The notes beneath the pieces were generated by a model that saw only the letters and a program-made list of their open reading frames with translations, did not search any database and had not been told where the DNA came from. Positions 36,077 to 44,860 of a DNA stretch of 64,000 nt are shown piece by piece. Origin of the DNA: a virus; IMG/VR virus record IMGVR_UViG_3300030106_006238, positions 1 through 64,000 of that record; one strand, given 5' to 3'. The translations under genes and the position numbers were made by a program. How positions within the stretch are numbered: the stretch's first letter is position 1; the number at the start of each line of letters is the position of its first letter.

Positions 36077-37036
36077 CTATCGATACCTCGCATGAATAAT
36101 GAGCTCACGATCATACATAACAACTGGCTTTTTTAGGTTTAGTGTGAAGATGCCTGGTTCATCGTTAGAAACAAACGCTTTTCTAACCTCAACAACAACC
36201 TCATGAAGTCCTGCATCAACAGGGATAGCGCCCACTAAATACACGTTTTCTTTTTGGCGGTGGTCACTAAACCATCCACTTTCACAAACAGTAGTTCCGT
36301 CTACAACTACACGAAAAGCACACGCCCCATATAGAGCGCTTGGGCCAATCACAAAAGCTTCTCGTGTTTTTACAGTGTCACTTCTTAGGCGATCAGTATC
36401 CTGATAAACCGAGCTTTCATGAATCGCTGTTCCATCATAGGTAGCATTGATAGAACCATGAGACCCTGTGGCTTTAAAAAACCCGTAACCATTTTTAAGA
36501 TGAGTGTTTCCGTTTCCCTGGTAATCGATGGCTTCACACAGATAAAACAATTCGTTATCTGGATGTTCAGGCGTAGCAACACCCGTAGGCTCACTGTTCG
36601 TATCAAACGGAACCCAGTTGTGTTCTGTTCCTTTCAGTCTGTCTACAGGGTTCCATTCAAAATGACAGCTAAACTCAATAGATAAAAGAGCTTCTGATTC
36701 AAGGTCTATAGTGGTTCTGGCATATTCTTGGTTTGTCTGAGTTGCGTTTTCAAATCCCAGACTATGCCAGCCAGATGAGTCGTTATCAAAAGTAGTAAAC
36801 TGACTACAGTATTCACTATTAAACTGGTTTTTAAAAAACTGATTGAAAGCATTGTGAGCAACAAGAGGAGCGTTGTCCTCAAGGCTTCTTTCAACAGAAA
36901 AAGCCTCTTCCCTAAAGTTGTCCCGATCCAAATAGCCATTGAACTCAGAAGCCACCTCTTGATTGTTTAATTCCCAATCTCTTGGATAAACGGTGTCTCC
37001 AGAGGCTGGCTTGAACTGTTTATATCGCCACGCCAT
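36077..37036 (-). CDS. Fibre- or tail-associated protein
   Basis: A 319-residue beta-rich protein, N-terminus MAWRYKQFKPASGDTVYPRDWELNNQE, C-terminus YDRELIIHARYR. It shares a terminal pattern with the two genes that follow in the transcript. It directly follows the nozzle-like gene (two bases), fitting a tail appendage connected to the nozzle. Not recognised as a known family. Confidence 0.68.
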   Translation of the reverse strand: MAWRYKQFKPASGDTVYPRDWELNNQEVASEFNGYLDRDNFREEAFSVERSLEDNAPLVAHNAFNQFFKNQFNSEYCSQFTTFDNDSSGWHSLGFENATQTNQEYARTTIDLESEALLSIEFSCHFEWNPVDRLKGTEHNWVPFDTNSEPTGVATPEHPDNELFYLCEAIDYQGNGNTHLKNGYGFFKATGSHGSINATYDGTAIHESSVYQDTDRLRSDTVKTREAFVIGPSALYGACAFRVVVDGTTVCESGWFSDHRQKENVYLVGAIPVDAGLHEVVVEVRKAFVSNDEPGIFTLNLKKPVVMYDRELIIHARYR

Positions 37037-37038
37037 GT

Positions 37039-39510
37039 TTATCTCCTAGATGGTGCAAGGGCTTCGTTGAGAGGCTTAATGTTTCTTTGCTCACCCATCT
37101 TTGCTTCGATGTCATAACCAACGATTTCAATTCTACGCGATTCGCTTGTAATCTCAATTTGTAATTCTCGAGCTGGACCTTTTTCTGCAGCACTTACATC
37201 GAAACGAACAACAGTTGGCCGGACTTTACCCCAAACACCAGTTCCCCAAAGAGCATCGTTATACACAGACATTCTGTCATTAGGGTCTTGCTGGTCTGCG
37301 CCTTGAACAGAAGACCTTACCGTAGATAAAGACCTGTTTACGTTGTAGTTCAACTGCATGTTGTTGTTTCCGTTTGAAATCGCGTAAACAAAAACATGAG
37401 CCGGTTGAATCGAGTGATAGACGCTTCCAAAGTCTAAAGACACAGTTTTAAAAGAAGGAGTAATCGAAGCGCTTCCTTTGGAAGAAAACCCACGAGAATA
37501 AGCATACAACCCAGGATAATCAGGATCGTTGCTTCCAAAATATACATAGCCGCGATGATCTCTGGTTTCGATCATGCACTGAATGGGAAAGTTCTCCCTT
37601 TTACTCCAAGAGCCAGATGCATAATGATAAACAAGAACAGTATCGTTTTCTTCACTGTCTCCATATGGCACAGCCAGCCAAAACTCTTTGTCTCTGTGGT
37701 AGATAGTTGCGCAGGCTCCAACCGCAGAAGACAGGTTGATTTGTTCAATCTCGTTTGGAATCGGGGTTGAAAGTTGAACAAGCCTGGTAGGCGTTCCTGT
37801 GTTTTCAAGAGCGCCTTCAAGAATCCAAACCCCGTCTGTTCCAAGAAACGCCAATCCTAAACTTGGAATTTCTGCCAAACTTTTTGGGGCCATACACCCA
37901 ACATCTCGACTGAGCGTTTCAGCATAAAACCCATCAGAAGGATTTCCTTTTAGCAAATAAACGCCACGGCTCTTTAGTACAACAAGAGCGTTTTTGGTAG
38001 CATACAACCCTGTGATCTGACCCCCATCAGCATCACCAATGTTGATTACGTTAGCAGGCGGAAAAACCTCTGGATACAAAGGCGCACTGTATCGAAGAGT
38101 GTTGTCATTCTCTCCCGCAACAAACATTGTGTTTTTGAAAACAGCCAAGTATTTTGAGCCTCTTGGAAACTCTCCAAAAGAATCTTCTACTAACAAAGAG
38201 CCAAGAAAAGCATCTGGTCTTCCGTCTTCAAATCTTGAAGTAGCGTTGTCTTGGATTTCAGTAAGAAAGAAATAATCTTCACCGTATCCAAGGTTGTGAA
38301 GGTTTCCGCTTGAAGCAATCATGTTGCGCGTTCTGTAGACTCGACGAGCAACAACTTCTGGACCGCCAACAGGAACATCAAGAAGAATAAAGGTTCTTCC
38401 ATCTTCATTGACTTGCGACCAACCGTCGTCACTTTTGGTTTCAACGTCATAGGCCATCCATCCATTTTCAAAAAATATGGTTTCAGATGGAGCCGAAGCA
38501 GGAGATTCTTGACCTCGCTCGTTTACAAAAGTAACGACATACCGATATGCGTTTCGCCGCTTGTTGTCTTCTCTTTCAGTGTCTGTGTTTAGATTAGCTT
38601 CGACATAAGCGTTTTGTGAACCAACACCAAGAACTGGAAGTTCCTTGTATAGCTTCGCTTGATCACCCAAAGCACCGTTATGTGATGGAATTCTAAACAT
38701 AGATGCGTGACATGCCATTTCAGATCCAACTTCACTAAGAGGCGTTCCTTGTGGTGTGCCGGGTGGTGTTTGAAATCCGGCAATCTCTGCCTTCGAGCCA
38801 TCAAAAACAATGGGAGCATCATACCCATTGACAATGTAAATTCGATTTCCCCATGTTTGAGAATGACTTCCAGCAGACGGCCCATCGATAACAGTCCTGC
38901 CCGTCACTGCCAAAGGAACGTTCGAGGCGAGAGAGTTGTCGTAATAACGATCTCGATCAGACTTCTGTAGTTTGTATACCGGGCTCCAGGGATCCAAAGA
39001 TGATGCTTCTGAAACTCTTGAACCATTGAAATAGTACAAGCCACCCAGCTCGTCTTCCCAAAGAGTCCATTGTCGAGCCCCGTTGTGCTGAGCAAACCAA
39101 TGAAGACTAATGATGTCTTTAGTGCCGCTCGCCCAAGGGTTTACCCTGGTAAAAGAAGACCAACCAGATGATGCCGCTGTCCAGGCTTTAGCTGCTCCAT
39201 ATGAGCTTGCCTGTGGATACGATGTTCCAAACCCGGCTTCTACATCTTTGTTTACTCGTTTTTGAGAATCATCGGTTCTGTCTACATACCTTCCGTAGTC
39301 ATTATCATCAGGAACCGAGCGAGTTTTTTCTGAATCTGGTGGCTCTTTGTATTCAACATGGTTTACCGACAAACCCCAACCACCAGAGTCCTTCCATGAA
39401 TCCTTGGGACTCCATGTCATGTCAGTAATTGTTTCAGCCTGTGTAGCATTGGCTTGCCAACGCTGATCCATTCCGCGAAGACTTTTTACTGAGAATGTTT
39501 GAGTCTTCAC
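37039..39510 (-). CDS. Tail nozzle-like protein (podovirus tail tubular protein B / P22 gp10-like)
   Basis: An 823-residue protein beginning MKTQTFSVKSLRGMDQRWQ with beta-propeller-like repeats. The stretch around NVINIGDADGGQITGLYATKNALVVLKSRGVYLL is typical of podovirus nozzle proteins, which extend the short tail below the adaptor. It is next to the adaptor-like gene, the expected order. Assignment is by pattern and context, without alignment. Confidence 0.78.
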   Translation of the reverse strand: MKTQTFSVKSLRGMDQRWQANATQAETITDMTWSPKDSWKDSGGWGLSVNHVEYKEPPDSEKTRSVPDDNDYGRYVDRTDDSQKRVNKDVEAGFGTSYPQASSYGAAKAWTAASSGWSSFTRVNPWASGTKDIISLHWFAQHNGARQWTLWEDELGGLYYFNGSRVSEASSLDPWSPVYKLQKSDRDRYYDNSLASNVPLAVTGRTVIDGPSAGSHSQTWGNRIYIVNGYDAPIVFDGSKAEIAGFQTPPGTPQGTPLSEVGSEMACHASMFRIPSHNGALGDQAKLYKELPVLGVGSQNAYVEANLNTDTEREDNKRRNAYRYVVTFVNERGQESPASAPSETIFFENGWMAYDVETKSDDGWSQVNEDGRTFILLDVPVGGPEVVARRVYRTRNMIASSGNLHNLGYGEDYFFLTEIQDNATSRFEDGRPDAFLGSLLVEDSFGEFPRGSKYLAVFKNTMFVAGENDNTLRYSAPLYPEVFPPANVINIGDADGGQITGLYATKNALVVLKSRGVYLLKGNPSDGFYAETLSRDVGCMAPKSLAEIPSLGLAFLGTDGVWILEGALENTGTPTRLVQLSTPIPNEIEQINLSSAVGACATIYHRDKEFWLAVPYGDSEENDTVLVYHYASGSWSKRENFPIQCMIETRDHRGYVYFGSNDPDYPGLYAYSRGFSSKGSASITPSFKTVSLDFGSVYHSIQPAHVFVYAISNGNNNMQLNYNVNRSLSTVRSSVQGADQQDPNDRMSVYNDALWGTGVWGKVRPTVVRFDVSAAEKGPARELQIEITSESRRIEIVGYDIEAKMGEQRNIKPLNEALAPSRR

Positions 39511-39512
39511 GA

Positions 39513-40853
39513 CTACCCCGTTTTAGATGGTATTCCCCACCGTTCGCGTTCATACAGTTGTTTATCAAATCCTCTTCGAACCAAGATTCTTTCGTTTCTG
39601 GCCAAATATTTAGCCTTCATTTGGTTCAATAGAATATTTGCTCTGCCTTCAAAGATTCCAGCTTGCTGAGCCATTCCGTTCATAAGACAGATGTCTTGAA
39701 GCGATCTGTATACAAGCAAGGAGTGATAGGCGGCAGGCCATTCTGGAACATCTTGATCAGCGTGCAAGCGTCTCATTCCAATAAGATATCGAACCTCAAC
39801 ATCCATATCAGAGCCTGGTGTATACCAAAACCTCATGTATGGACGAGGCTGTTGAAAATCTAAAATCAGATAATCGCCGTAGTTGTATGCTGTAGATGTT
39901 CCGTTTTCTGAACTAAAAGCCGTAAAGAGCTCATCATCAACATACGTTTGATCTGTAGAAGGCATTTCTGCAATTCTAAACCAAGCTCCGTTGTTGGTTT
40001 TATCTCTTCGATAGATATTGCTTGTGACTCCAGAATCCTGCCATGACGCAGCGGCTACAGTGTTTCTAAACTGAACATTGTCAAGACCACTGATAGTAAT
40101 CTGAGGCTCTCCTGAAGACGCAGTGGTCACAGAAGAAACCAAAGAAGGAGGAGTCTCTCGCCCTTCCCGAGTATGCGTATAGCAGTACTGGTATTCAGTA
40201 CTATTCAAAAGAGGATTAGTAGCAGCAGCGCCTTGAGTTGTAGCAGACAAAGTTAGAGCAATCTCAGGAGGACGGTCAATAATGAACTCATCTTCAATAT
40301 AGATCGTGGCATCCCCTGTGATGTCTTTGTCTAAGAAATGCTCTTCTTCTTTTCTCCTGTCGATGTACATAAGACGACCACGATCATCGTGTCTTGACAT
40401 GACGCCAAGAACCTCTGTAGCCAAATCTGGAAGAGGATAGCGTCTAAACTCAACGCTCCAGGTGGTGCTTGCATTAAACCTGGCTGTGGGCGTAGTAGAC
40501 AAAATTACTTGAGTGCCGCTGATATACTGTTGAATTGTATATTCTGAGGCACCATCAACAAGCGTTTGTCCTTCCATCTCTTCAGTAAAAGCCGACGTAG
40601 AACAAGTTACAAGCCGCCAGTTCTGGCCAGCGTCTGTTAGCGCTGGAGTTGTGATCGTTGAGGTGGAAGAACCACTAACAGTTCCCTTTAGACTAAGAGT
40701 CGTCACCTTCTGCAAGAAAAGCCAAGGAAACTGTGTACTGATGTGTTGGTAATGGCGGTTTACAACACGAGAAACTTGGTCACGATACGCAGCCAAATCA
40801 GGGTTGTAATCAAGAGCTGAAAAGATCTCTTGTCTTATTTCTTTGAAGTTCAT
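39513..40853 (-). CDS. Tail adaptor / connector-like protein
   Basis: A 446-residue protein. The N-terminal 50 residues (FKEIRQEIFSALDYNPDLAAYRDQVSRVVNRHYQ) form helices typical of head-tail connector adaptors; a beta-rich insertion follows and the C-terminus is helical (YHSLLVYRSLQDICLMNGM). Sits between the terminator after the capsid genes and the nozzle gene. Consistent with the gatekeeper or adaptor that joins portal to nozzle in podoviruses. Confidence 0.72.
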   Translation of the reverse strand: MNFKEIRQEIFSALDYNPDLAAYRDQVSRVVNRHYQHISTQFPWLFLQKVTTLSLKGTVSGSSTSTITTPALTDAGQNWRLVTCSTSAFTEEMEGQTLVDGASEYTIQQYISGTQVILSTTPTARFNASTTWSVEFRRYPLPDLATEVLGVMSRHDDRGRLMYIDRRKEEEHFLDKDITGDATIYIEDEFIIDRPPEIALTLSATTQGAAATNPLLNSTEYQYCYTHTREGRETPPSLVSSVTTASSGEPQITISGLDNVQFRNTVAAASWQDSGVTSNIYRRDKTNNGAWFRIAEMPSTDQTYVDDELFTAFSSENGTSTAYNYGDYLILDFQQPRPYMRFWYTPGSDMDVEVRYLIGMRRLHADQDVPEWPAAYHSLLVYRSLQDICLMNGMAQQAGIFEGRANILLNQMKAKYLARNERILVRRGFDKQLYERERWGIPSKTG

Positions 40854-40864
40854 AGGCAGCTCCT

Positions 40865-40908
40865 AAAAAAGAACCGGCGACCAAGGTGAGTCTACCCCAG
40901 TCGCCGGT
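40865..40908 (-). terminator. Intrinsic terminator after the capsid and decoration genes
   Basis: On the minus strand a 9-bp perfect stem, ACCGGCGAC (loop) GTCGCCGGT, is followed by TCTTTTTT. It separates the decoration gene from the adaptor gene and would reduce transcription into the tail genes relative to the capsid genes. A second short GGGG/CCCC hairpin lies just upstream in the transcript. Confidence 0.85.
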
Positions 40909-40945
40909 CATGGGGTAAGGGAAACCCCGTGTGGGAGGCTATTGC

Positions 40946-41392
40946 CTAGAAGTAGCCCTGGTTGATGATCATGACATCCGCCAAGTTGGCGGTATCGTCC
41001 TCAAGAGCGATTCCGCAAATGGGGGCAAGGTCACTAGCAACATAGATCTGTCCGCGACCAGCAGCACCAGTTCCTGCGTTGGAAACCACAATGCTTGACC
41101 CAGCGGCCATGGTGGCATCAACGGCAGCATTTTCATACTTGCCAGCAATCTGGACCACAACAGGTCCAGCCGCCGTAGTCGTTGTCGCAGCAACGCCAAG
41201 AACAAGCTGCTCGCCGTTTGCGGTGTTGGCTGCCGTCACAACAGAACCACCGAGACCATTGGTCGTATCAGTGATGTCAAACATCACCCAGTTGCCTGCA
41301 GTGATTGCTGCCGTGCCATGCAAGGTCACAAACTTTTTAGGGAAATGAGGGTTTTGACCACCAGGGCCACCATCAATCTTATGTACTGCCAT
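40946..41392 (-). CDS. Capsid decoration-like protein (DUF2190-like)
   Basis: A 148-residue, strongly beta-rich A/G/T/V protein (QLVLGVAATTTTAAGPVVVQIAGKYENAAVDA) of the type placed next to major capsid genes and thought to stabilise the capsid. Located directly after the major capsid gene and before a terminator, so it should be made in high amount. The DUF2190 comparison is from pattern only. Confidence 0.75.
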   Translation of the reverse strand: MAVHKIDGGPGGQNPHFPKKFVTLHGTAAITAGNWVMFDITDTTNGLGGSVVTAANTANGEQLVLGVAATTTTAAGPVVVQIAGKYENAAVDATMAAGSSIVVSNAGTGAAGRGQIYVASDLAPICGIALEDDTANLADVMIINQGYF

Positions 41393-41436
41393 TTTTCAAT
41401 CCTCCACTCTTTCGATTGGTTTGACTGTTGATAAAT

Positions 41437-41461
41437 GGCGGGGGCCACCATGACCCCCGCC
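41437..41461 (-). terminator. GC-rich hairpin between major capsid and decoration genes
   Basis: GGCGGGGG (41437-41444) pairs with CCCCCGCC (41454-41461) across a 9-nt loop. There is no T-run on the minus-strand side, so it is more likely an RNA-stabilising or processing hairpin, or a partial attenuator, than a complete terminator. Confidence 0.55.
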
Positions 41462-41474
41462 AAAAGATTAGAAC

Positions 41475-42533
41475 CTAGAAGGTTTCCATGTCGAATGCGA
41501 CACCGCTCGAGCCAAGGTGCTTGGCAATGAGCTGTCCACGGCAACGGAGTTTCGCGGCACGAACGTCGTACTCACCAGACACCGTCTCGAAGTCCGAGAG
41601 GTCAAAGTATCCCTCTGGATCCCACAGACAGTGAATGTCATTCATGTTCAAGAAGTAGAAGCTGGCTGGATCTGCGGTCGTACCAGGAGTACCACCAGCA
41701 GTTGGCATGTTGTACTCGACATCAATCTGGATGCCGTCCCACAACTGAACCATACGGCCACCGTCAATCGCGCTTTGATCAACGTAGCGCTCCTGTGCCG
41801 AGAGAGCTCGCTTGAGGTTCTTGAATCCAGCACGGGAAGCAAGAATCACATTGGGCGGGCCAGACGGGCTCACAGAGTTGATTTCAACGAGAAGGTCATA
41901 AAGACCAGCCAATCCGTTCGCATTGAACGAGGCGGCTCCATCGAAAGATTGGTTCTGCCAACCAGTCTTGTCCTGATGGTTTGTCTTGTTGACGCCACCA
42001 ACAGCGTTGGTTTGCTGACCTGCACCCAATTCCTCAAGGAAACCGTTTGCAACACCAAAGTTGTTATCGATACCGTTGAGAGTGTTCCAGTCTTCCCAGC
42101 CGGTAACGCTTCCCTGCACGATTTGTTTTACAAAATCACGCTTGAGAGCGTTTGCAGTCATCTTGACGCGAGACTCAAGAATAGAAAGAACCGCAGATTC
42201 GCCCTGGTTAATAAACTCTTCTTCTGCCGAAATGGCCACTGGGCGCACAACGTGACCCCAAGTGTACACTGCAGGCACGAAGACATCGCTCACAGACAGA
42301 TCGATTCGTTCGAAACCAGTCTGAATACGAGTGGTGCTGGAATGCTCACCAAATCCGAGGGGAACCACAATCTGAGTTCCACCTGCTTGAACAGGGTTGC
42401 CTGCTCCATGCACGCGCTCAGCAGCGTCAAGAAACGCAACAGACTCATGTACGTTGTCACGAAACTCCTTCATAAGGACGTGCATTGTCGTAGAGAGTAG
42501 TTCATTACCGAGGGTAAGTTGGGTAGTTGCCAT
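41475..42533 (-). CDS. Major capsid protein
   Basis: A 352-residue protein. The N-terminus (TQLTLGNELLSTTMHVLMKEFRDNV) and the segments QIVVPLGFGEHSSTTRIQTGFERIDLS and SPSGPPNVILASRAGFKNLKRALSAQERY are typical of HK97-fold capsid proteins. It lies between the scaffold gene and the decoration gene, in the order scaffold, capsid, decoration along the leftward transcript. No protease gene is seen, so a separate prohead protease may be absent or unrecognised. Confidence 0.88.
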   Translation of the reverse strand: MATTQLTLGNELLSTTMHVLMKEFRDNVHESVAFLDAAERVHGAGNPVQAGGTQIVVPLGFGEHSSTTRIQTGFERIDLSVSDVFVPAVYTWGHVVRPVAISAEEEFINQGESAVLSILESRVKMTANALKRDFVKQIVQGSVTGWEDWNTLNGIDNNFGVANGFLEELGAGQQTNAVGGVNKTNHQDKTGWQNQSFDGAASFNANGLAGLYDLLVEINSVSPSGPPNVILASRAGFKNLKRALSAQERYVDQSAIDGGRMVQLWDGIQIDVEYNMPTAGGTPGTTADPASFYFLNMNDIHCLWDPEGYFDLSDFETVSGEYDVRAAKLRCRGQLIAKHLGSSGVAFDMETF

Positions 42534-42553
42534 TTTCGGGTCTCCGTAGGATT

Positions 42554-43567
42554 TTACCTAAGCTGGTTTGAGATTTTTTTAGCTGCTTCGGGGTGACTTT
42601 GAAGCCATTTAGCAATTGCTGCCGCTCCACCCTTTCTAACATCAGGTGGAATGGTAGTCGCGCTAGGGCTCCCGCTCGACGTTGCTGCACGAATCTGACG
42701 AGCAGACTGTGCTCGGGCTCGACTTTCTTGTTGAGCCCTTTGTTGTCTTTGCGCTAAAACCCTACGCGCTTTGACCAGTTGATAGGCATCCTGAGTCGTA
42801 ATGGGATTTCCCGATCCCTTCCTCGTCGATACAAGACGATGAACCTCACCTTTAAATGAAGCGTCTCGCATTTCAGGGTGCTTGTTAATAAACTCTAAAT
42901 ATTTGGACTGCCTGGCTTTATCAGCGGCAGCGTGCTGCATTGGCTCAAGAACCCGGCGCATGCCCATTGCAATGCCGCGCTCGATACGGGCTTGAATTCC
43001 TTCTTCCGTGTAGATGTCTGGAAGGTTTTCTTCAGGCATGTTCAGGATTTCTTGAACACGAGGATCCTCAGAAACTGCAGCAAACTCAGCCTGACGCCTT
43101 GCGAAGTCTCTTTCAAGCTTCTCAAGATGCGTCTTGCGATCAGTCATTTGGCTTTCAAGCTCACGCACTTGTTTGGCGTGATCGCGCTTCATTACTTCTC
43201 GGTCTACACGAAAGTTATGAAGAATCCGGCGAGCTGTTGAAGGAAGATCCTTGATGTGAGACTCGTCAATCTTGTCCCAAAAACCGTCATGCTTAAGTTC
43301 CTCAATGTCACCAAGCTCAGCTTCGAGCGCATTGAAAACACGCTGAGCGTCAGCAACATTAAGATCTTGTTTTTTTGCAATCTGGCTAAGGTCTGCTTTC
43401 GGTACTTCCGCTGGAGCCGTTGAAGCTGGAATATCTACAAGGTCAACAAGAGCATCAGTTCGAGCGTTCACGTCAAGTGATGGCTCGGGCGAAGATACAG
43501 GTACGGGTTCAGAAACCTGTACAGGTTCTTGAATCAATGGTGCTGTTTGTTCTGCTGGTGTACTCAC
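42554..43567 (-). CDS. Scaffold-like protein (GTG start)
   Basis: A 337-residue protein, proline-rich at the N-terminus, coiled-coil and charged in the middle (VMKRDHAKQVRELESQMTDRKTHLEKLERDFARRQAEF), ending in a basic and helical tail. This is the layout of podovirus scaffolding proteins, which assemble the procapsid and are removed. It precedes the major capsid gene in the transcript. Start is GTG 43567 with AGGGA upstream. Function inferred from composition and location. Confidence 0.78.
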   Translation of the reverse strand: MSTPAEQTAPLIQEPVQVSEPVPVSSPEPSLDVNARTDALVDLVDIPASTAPAEVPKADLSQIAKKQDLNVADAQRVFNALEAELGDIEELKHDGFWDKIDESHIKDLPSTARRILHNFRVDREVMKRDHAKQVRELESQMTDRKTHLEKLERDFARRQAEFAAVSEDPRVQEILNMPEENLPDIYTEEGIQARIERGIAMGMRRVLEPMQHAAADKARQSKYLEFINKHPEMRDASFKGEVHRLVSTRKGSGNPITTQDAYQLVKARRVLAQRQQRAQQESRARAQSARQIRAATSSGSPSATTIPPDVRKGGAAAIAKWLQSHPEAAKKISNQLR

Positions 43568-43633
43568 AAATGTTTCCCTATTTGTAAAACAATCCTATCA
43601 CTGCGATTTCACGCTGGGCAAGGTTTGTCAACA

Positions 43634-44263
43634 TTATTCCATATTTTCCATAAGTTCTTGATCTTCATCTTCCATTGCATCTGGTGCTGGCGGAGGAGCT
43701 TCTTCTCCACCCTCTTCGCTTGGCAACTCACCGATAGGCTGTTGCATTGCTTCCATAAGCTTTTTGTCTTTAGCCATTTTACCCAAAGACGCTGTAACTT
43801 TACGAATAGAGTTGTTGTCACTTAACTCGGTGGCTTCAAAACCGTACTTATCAAAAAACTCTCCGCCGCCAATCATTTTTAATGCTTCATTTAGAGCAAC
43901 AAGCGGAACAAAGATTTCGGGAGGAAGCGGGGCGTTGATCTTGTTTTCACCTTCTGGAAGAGGAACCTCAACATCTGGAAGATCTGTTCCACCAAGAGAG
44001 TCTACAGTTTCGTTAAACTGATCCACAAGACCTTCAACAGCACGAACATCAAAAGGCTCGGTAGGCTGAGGAGCCATTTCAGCAATCGCTTGAGCGCGTG
44101 CCTGGGCTTCATCCTGCATTGATTGTTCAACGTCTTGAGGCGACGGGCCACCTTCCATTGGCGCACCCTCAGGTCCGCCTGGAGGCATTGGTGGGGCGTC
44201 GGGTGGAGCACCTGGTTCGCCAGCATAAGGAAGTTGTTCACCAGTTTGTGGATCAATGGGCAT
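43634..44263 (-). CDS. Acidic, proline-rich hypothetical head protein
   Basis: A 209-residue protein; residues 1-60 are rich in P, G, A and E (APPDAPPMPPGGPEGAPMEGG) and the C-terminus is strongly acidic (EEAPPPAPDAMEDEDQELMENME). Located between the zinc-ribbon gene and the scaffold gene. Possibly a scaffold accessory or internal head protein. No domain recognised. Confidence 0.65.
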   Translation of the reverse strand: MPIDPQTGEQLPYAGEPGAPPDAPPMPPGGPEGAPMEGGPSPQDVEQSMQDEAQARAQAIAEMAPQPTEPFDVRAVEGLVDQFNETVDSLGGTDLPDVEVPLPEGENKINAPLPPEIFVPLVALNEALKMIGGGEFFDKYGFEATELSDNNSIRKVTASLGKMAKDKKLMEAMQQPIGELPSEEGGEEAPPPAPDAMEDEDQELMENME

Positions 44264-44272
44264 GTGGAACTC

Positions 44273-44860
44273 CTAAATCAGTCCAAGGTCTTGTTGTTTT
44301 CTATAATCTTTATAAGCTGGATGATTATCGAGCATATCGCAGTATTCATCGTATTCAGCCGTTTCTTGTTCAACCTGACTATCCCACTTTGAATATTGTG
44401 ATTCAAGGTCGTAGTCACCCTCAACAGGAGTCAATCCTCTTGTTTTGCAGATATCTCTTCGATGCTGTTTGCTTTGAAGCATTACACCAAGCCCCCTGTC
44501 ATAGTACGGAAACTGCTCGCTAAATCTATCGATTCTGCAAGAGGGCTGCCAAACAGCGTGCGCACCACATTCTACGCAGTCACGCCCATCTTGTGGTGGA
44601 GCATCCTCATCCCGGTCAACAACCTCTGCCCATTTCGTGTTGCATTCTCTGCAAACAAAAGAATGGGTGGTGAGTTTAATTGGTTTAATGTCCTCCCATT
44701 TCTTCAACTGTTTTGGCTTAGGCTTAAAAGACGGAGTAAACGCAAACTTCGCAAGAGCGCCGCATTCTTTACAATCAACAGTTTCTGTCTTTGAAGACAT
44801 GTGACTAAAAACTTCGGTCACACAATCACACTCTGTGCATTGGTAATCATACAGCGGCAA
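44273..44860 (-). CDS. FmdB-type zinc-ribbon protein within the packaging genes
   Basis: A 195-residue protein. The N-terminus is the FmdB-type zinc ribbon MPLYDYQCTECDCVTEVF, with C8-x2-C11 and C33-x2-C36. A second zinc-like cluster follows (FVCRECNTKW... DCVECGAHA). The C-terminal half is charged and helical. The start overlaps the end of the portal gene by 14 bases, so they are co-translated. In phages such ribbons are often of unknown role; nucleic-acid or protein binding is inferred. Confidence 0.75.
   Translation of the reverse strand: MPLYDYQCTECDCVTEVFSHMSSKTETVDCKECGALAKFAFTPSFKPKPKQLKKWEDIKPIKLTTHSFVCRECNTKWAEVVDRDEDAPPQDGRDCVECGAHAVWQPSCRIDRFSEQFPYYDRGLGVMLQSKQHRRDICKTRGLTPVEGDYDLESQYSKWDSQVEQETAEYDEYCDMLDNHPAYKDYRKQQDLGLI

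Noticed and set aside
41517-42500. Long rightward frame (327 residues) opposite the major capsid gene
   Set aside because: It is a shadow of the capsid gene on the other strand; composition is atypical and there is no upstream signal.
43600-43635. Leftward promoter (TTGACA) between the acidic protein and scaffold genes
   Set aside because: A TTGACA is present on the minus strand but no acceptable -10 element lies 16-18 bp after it.
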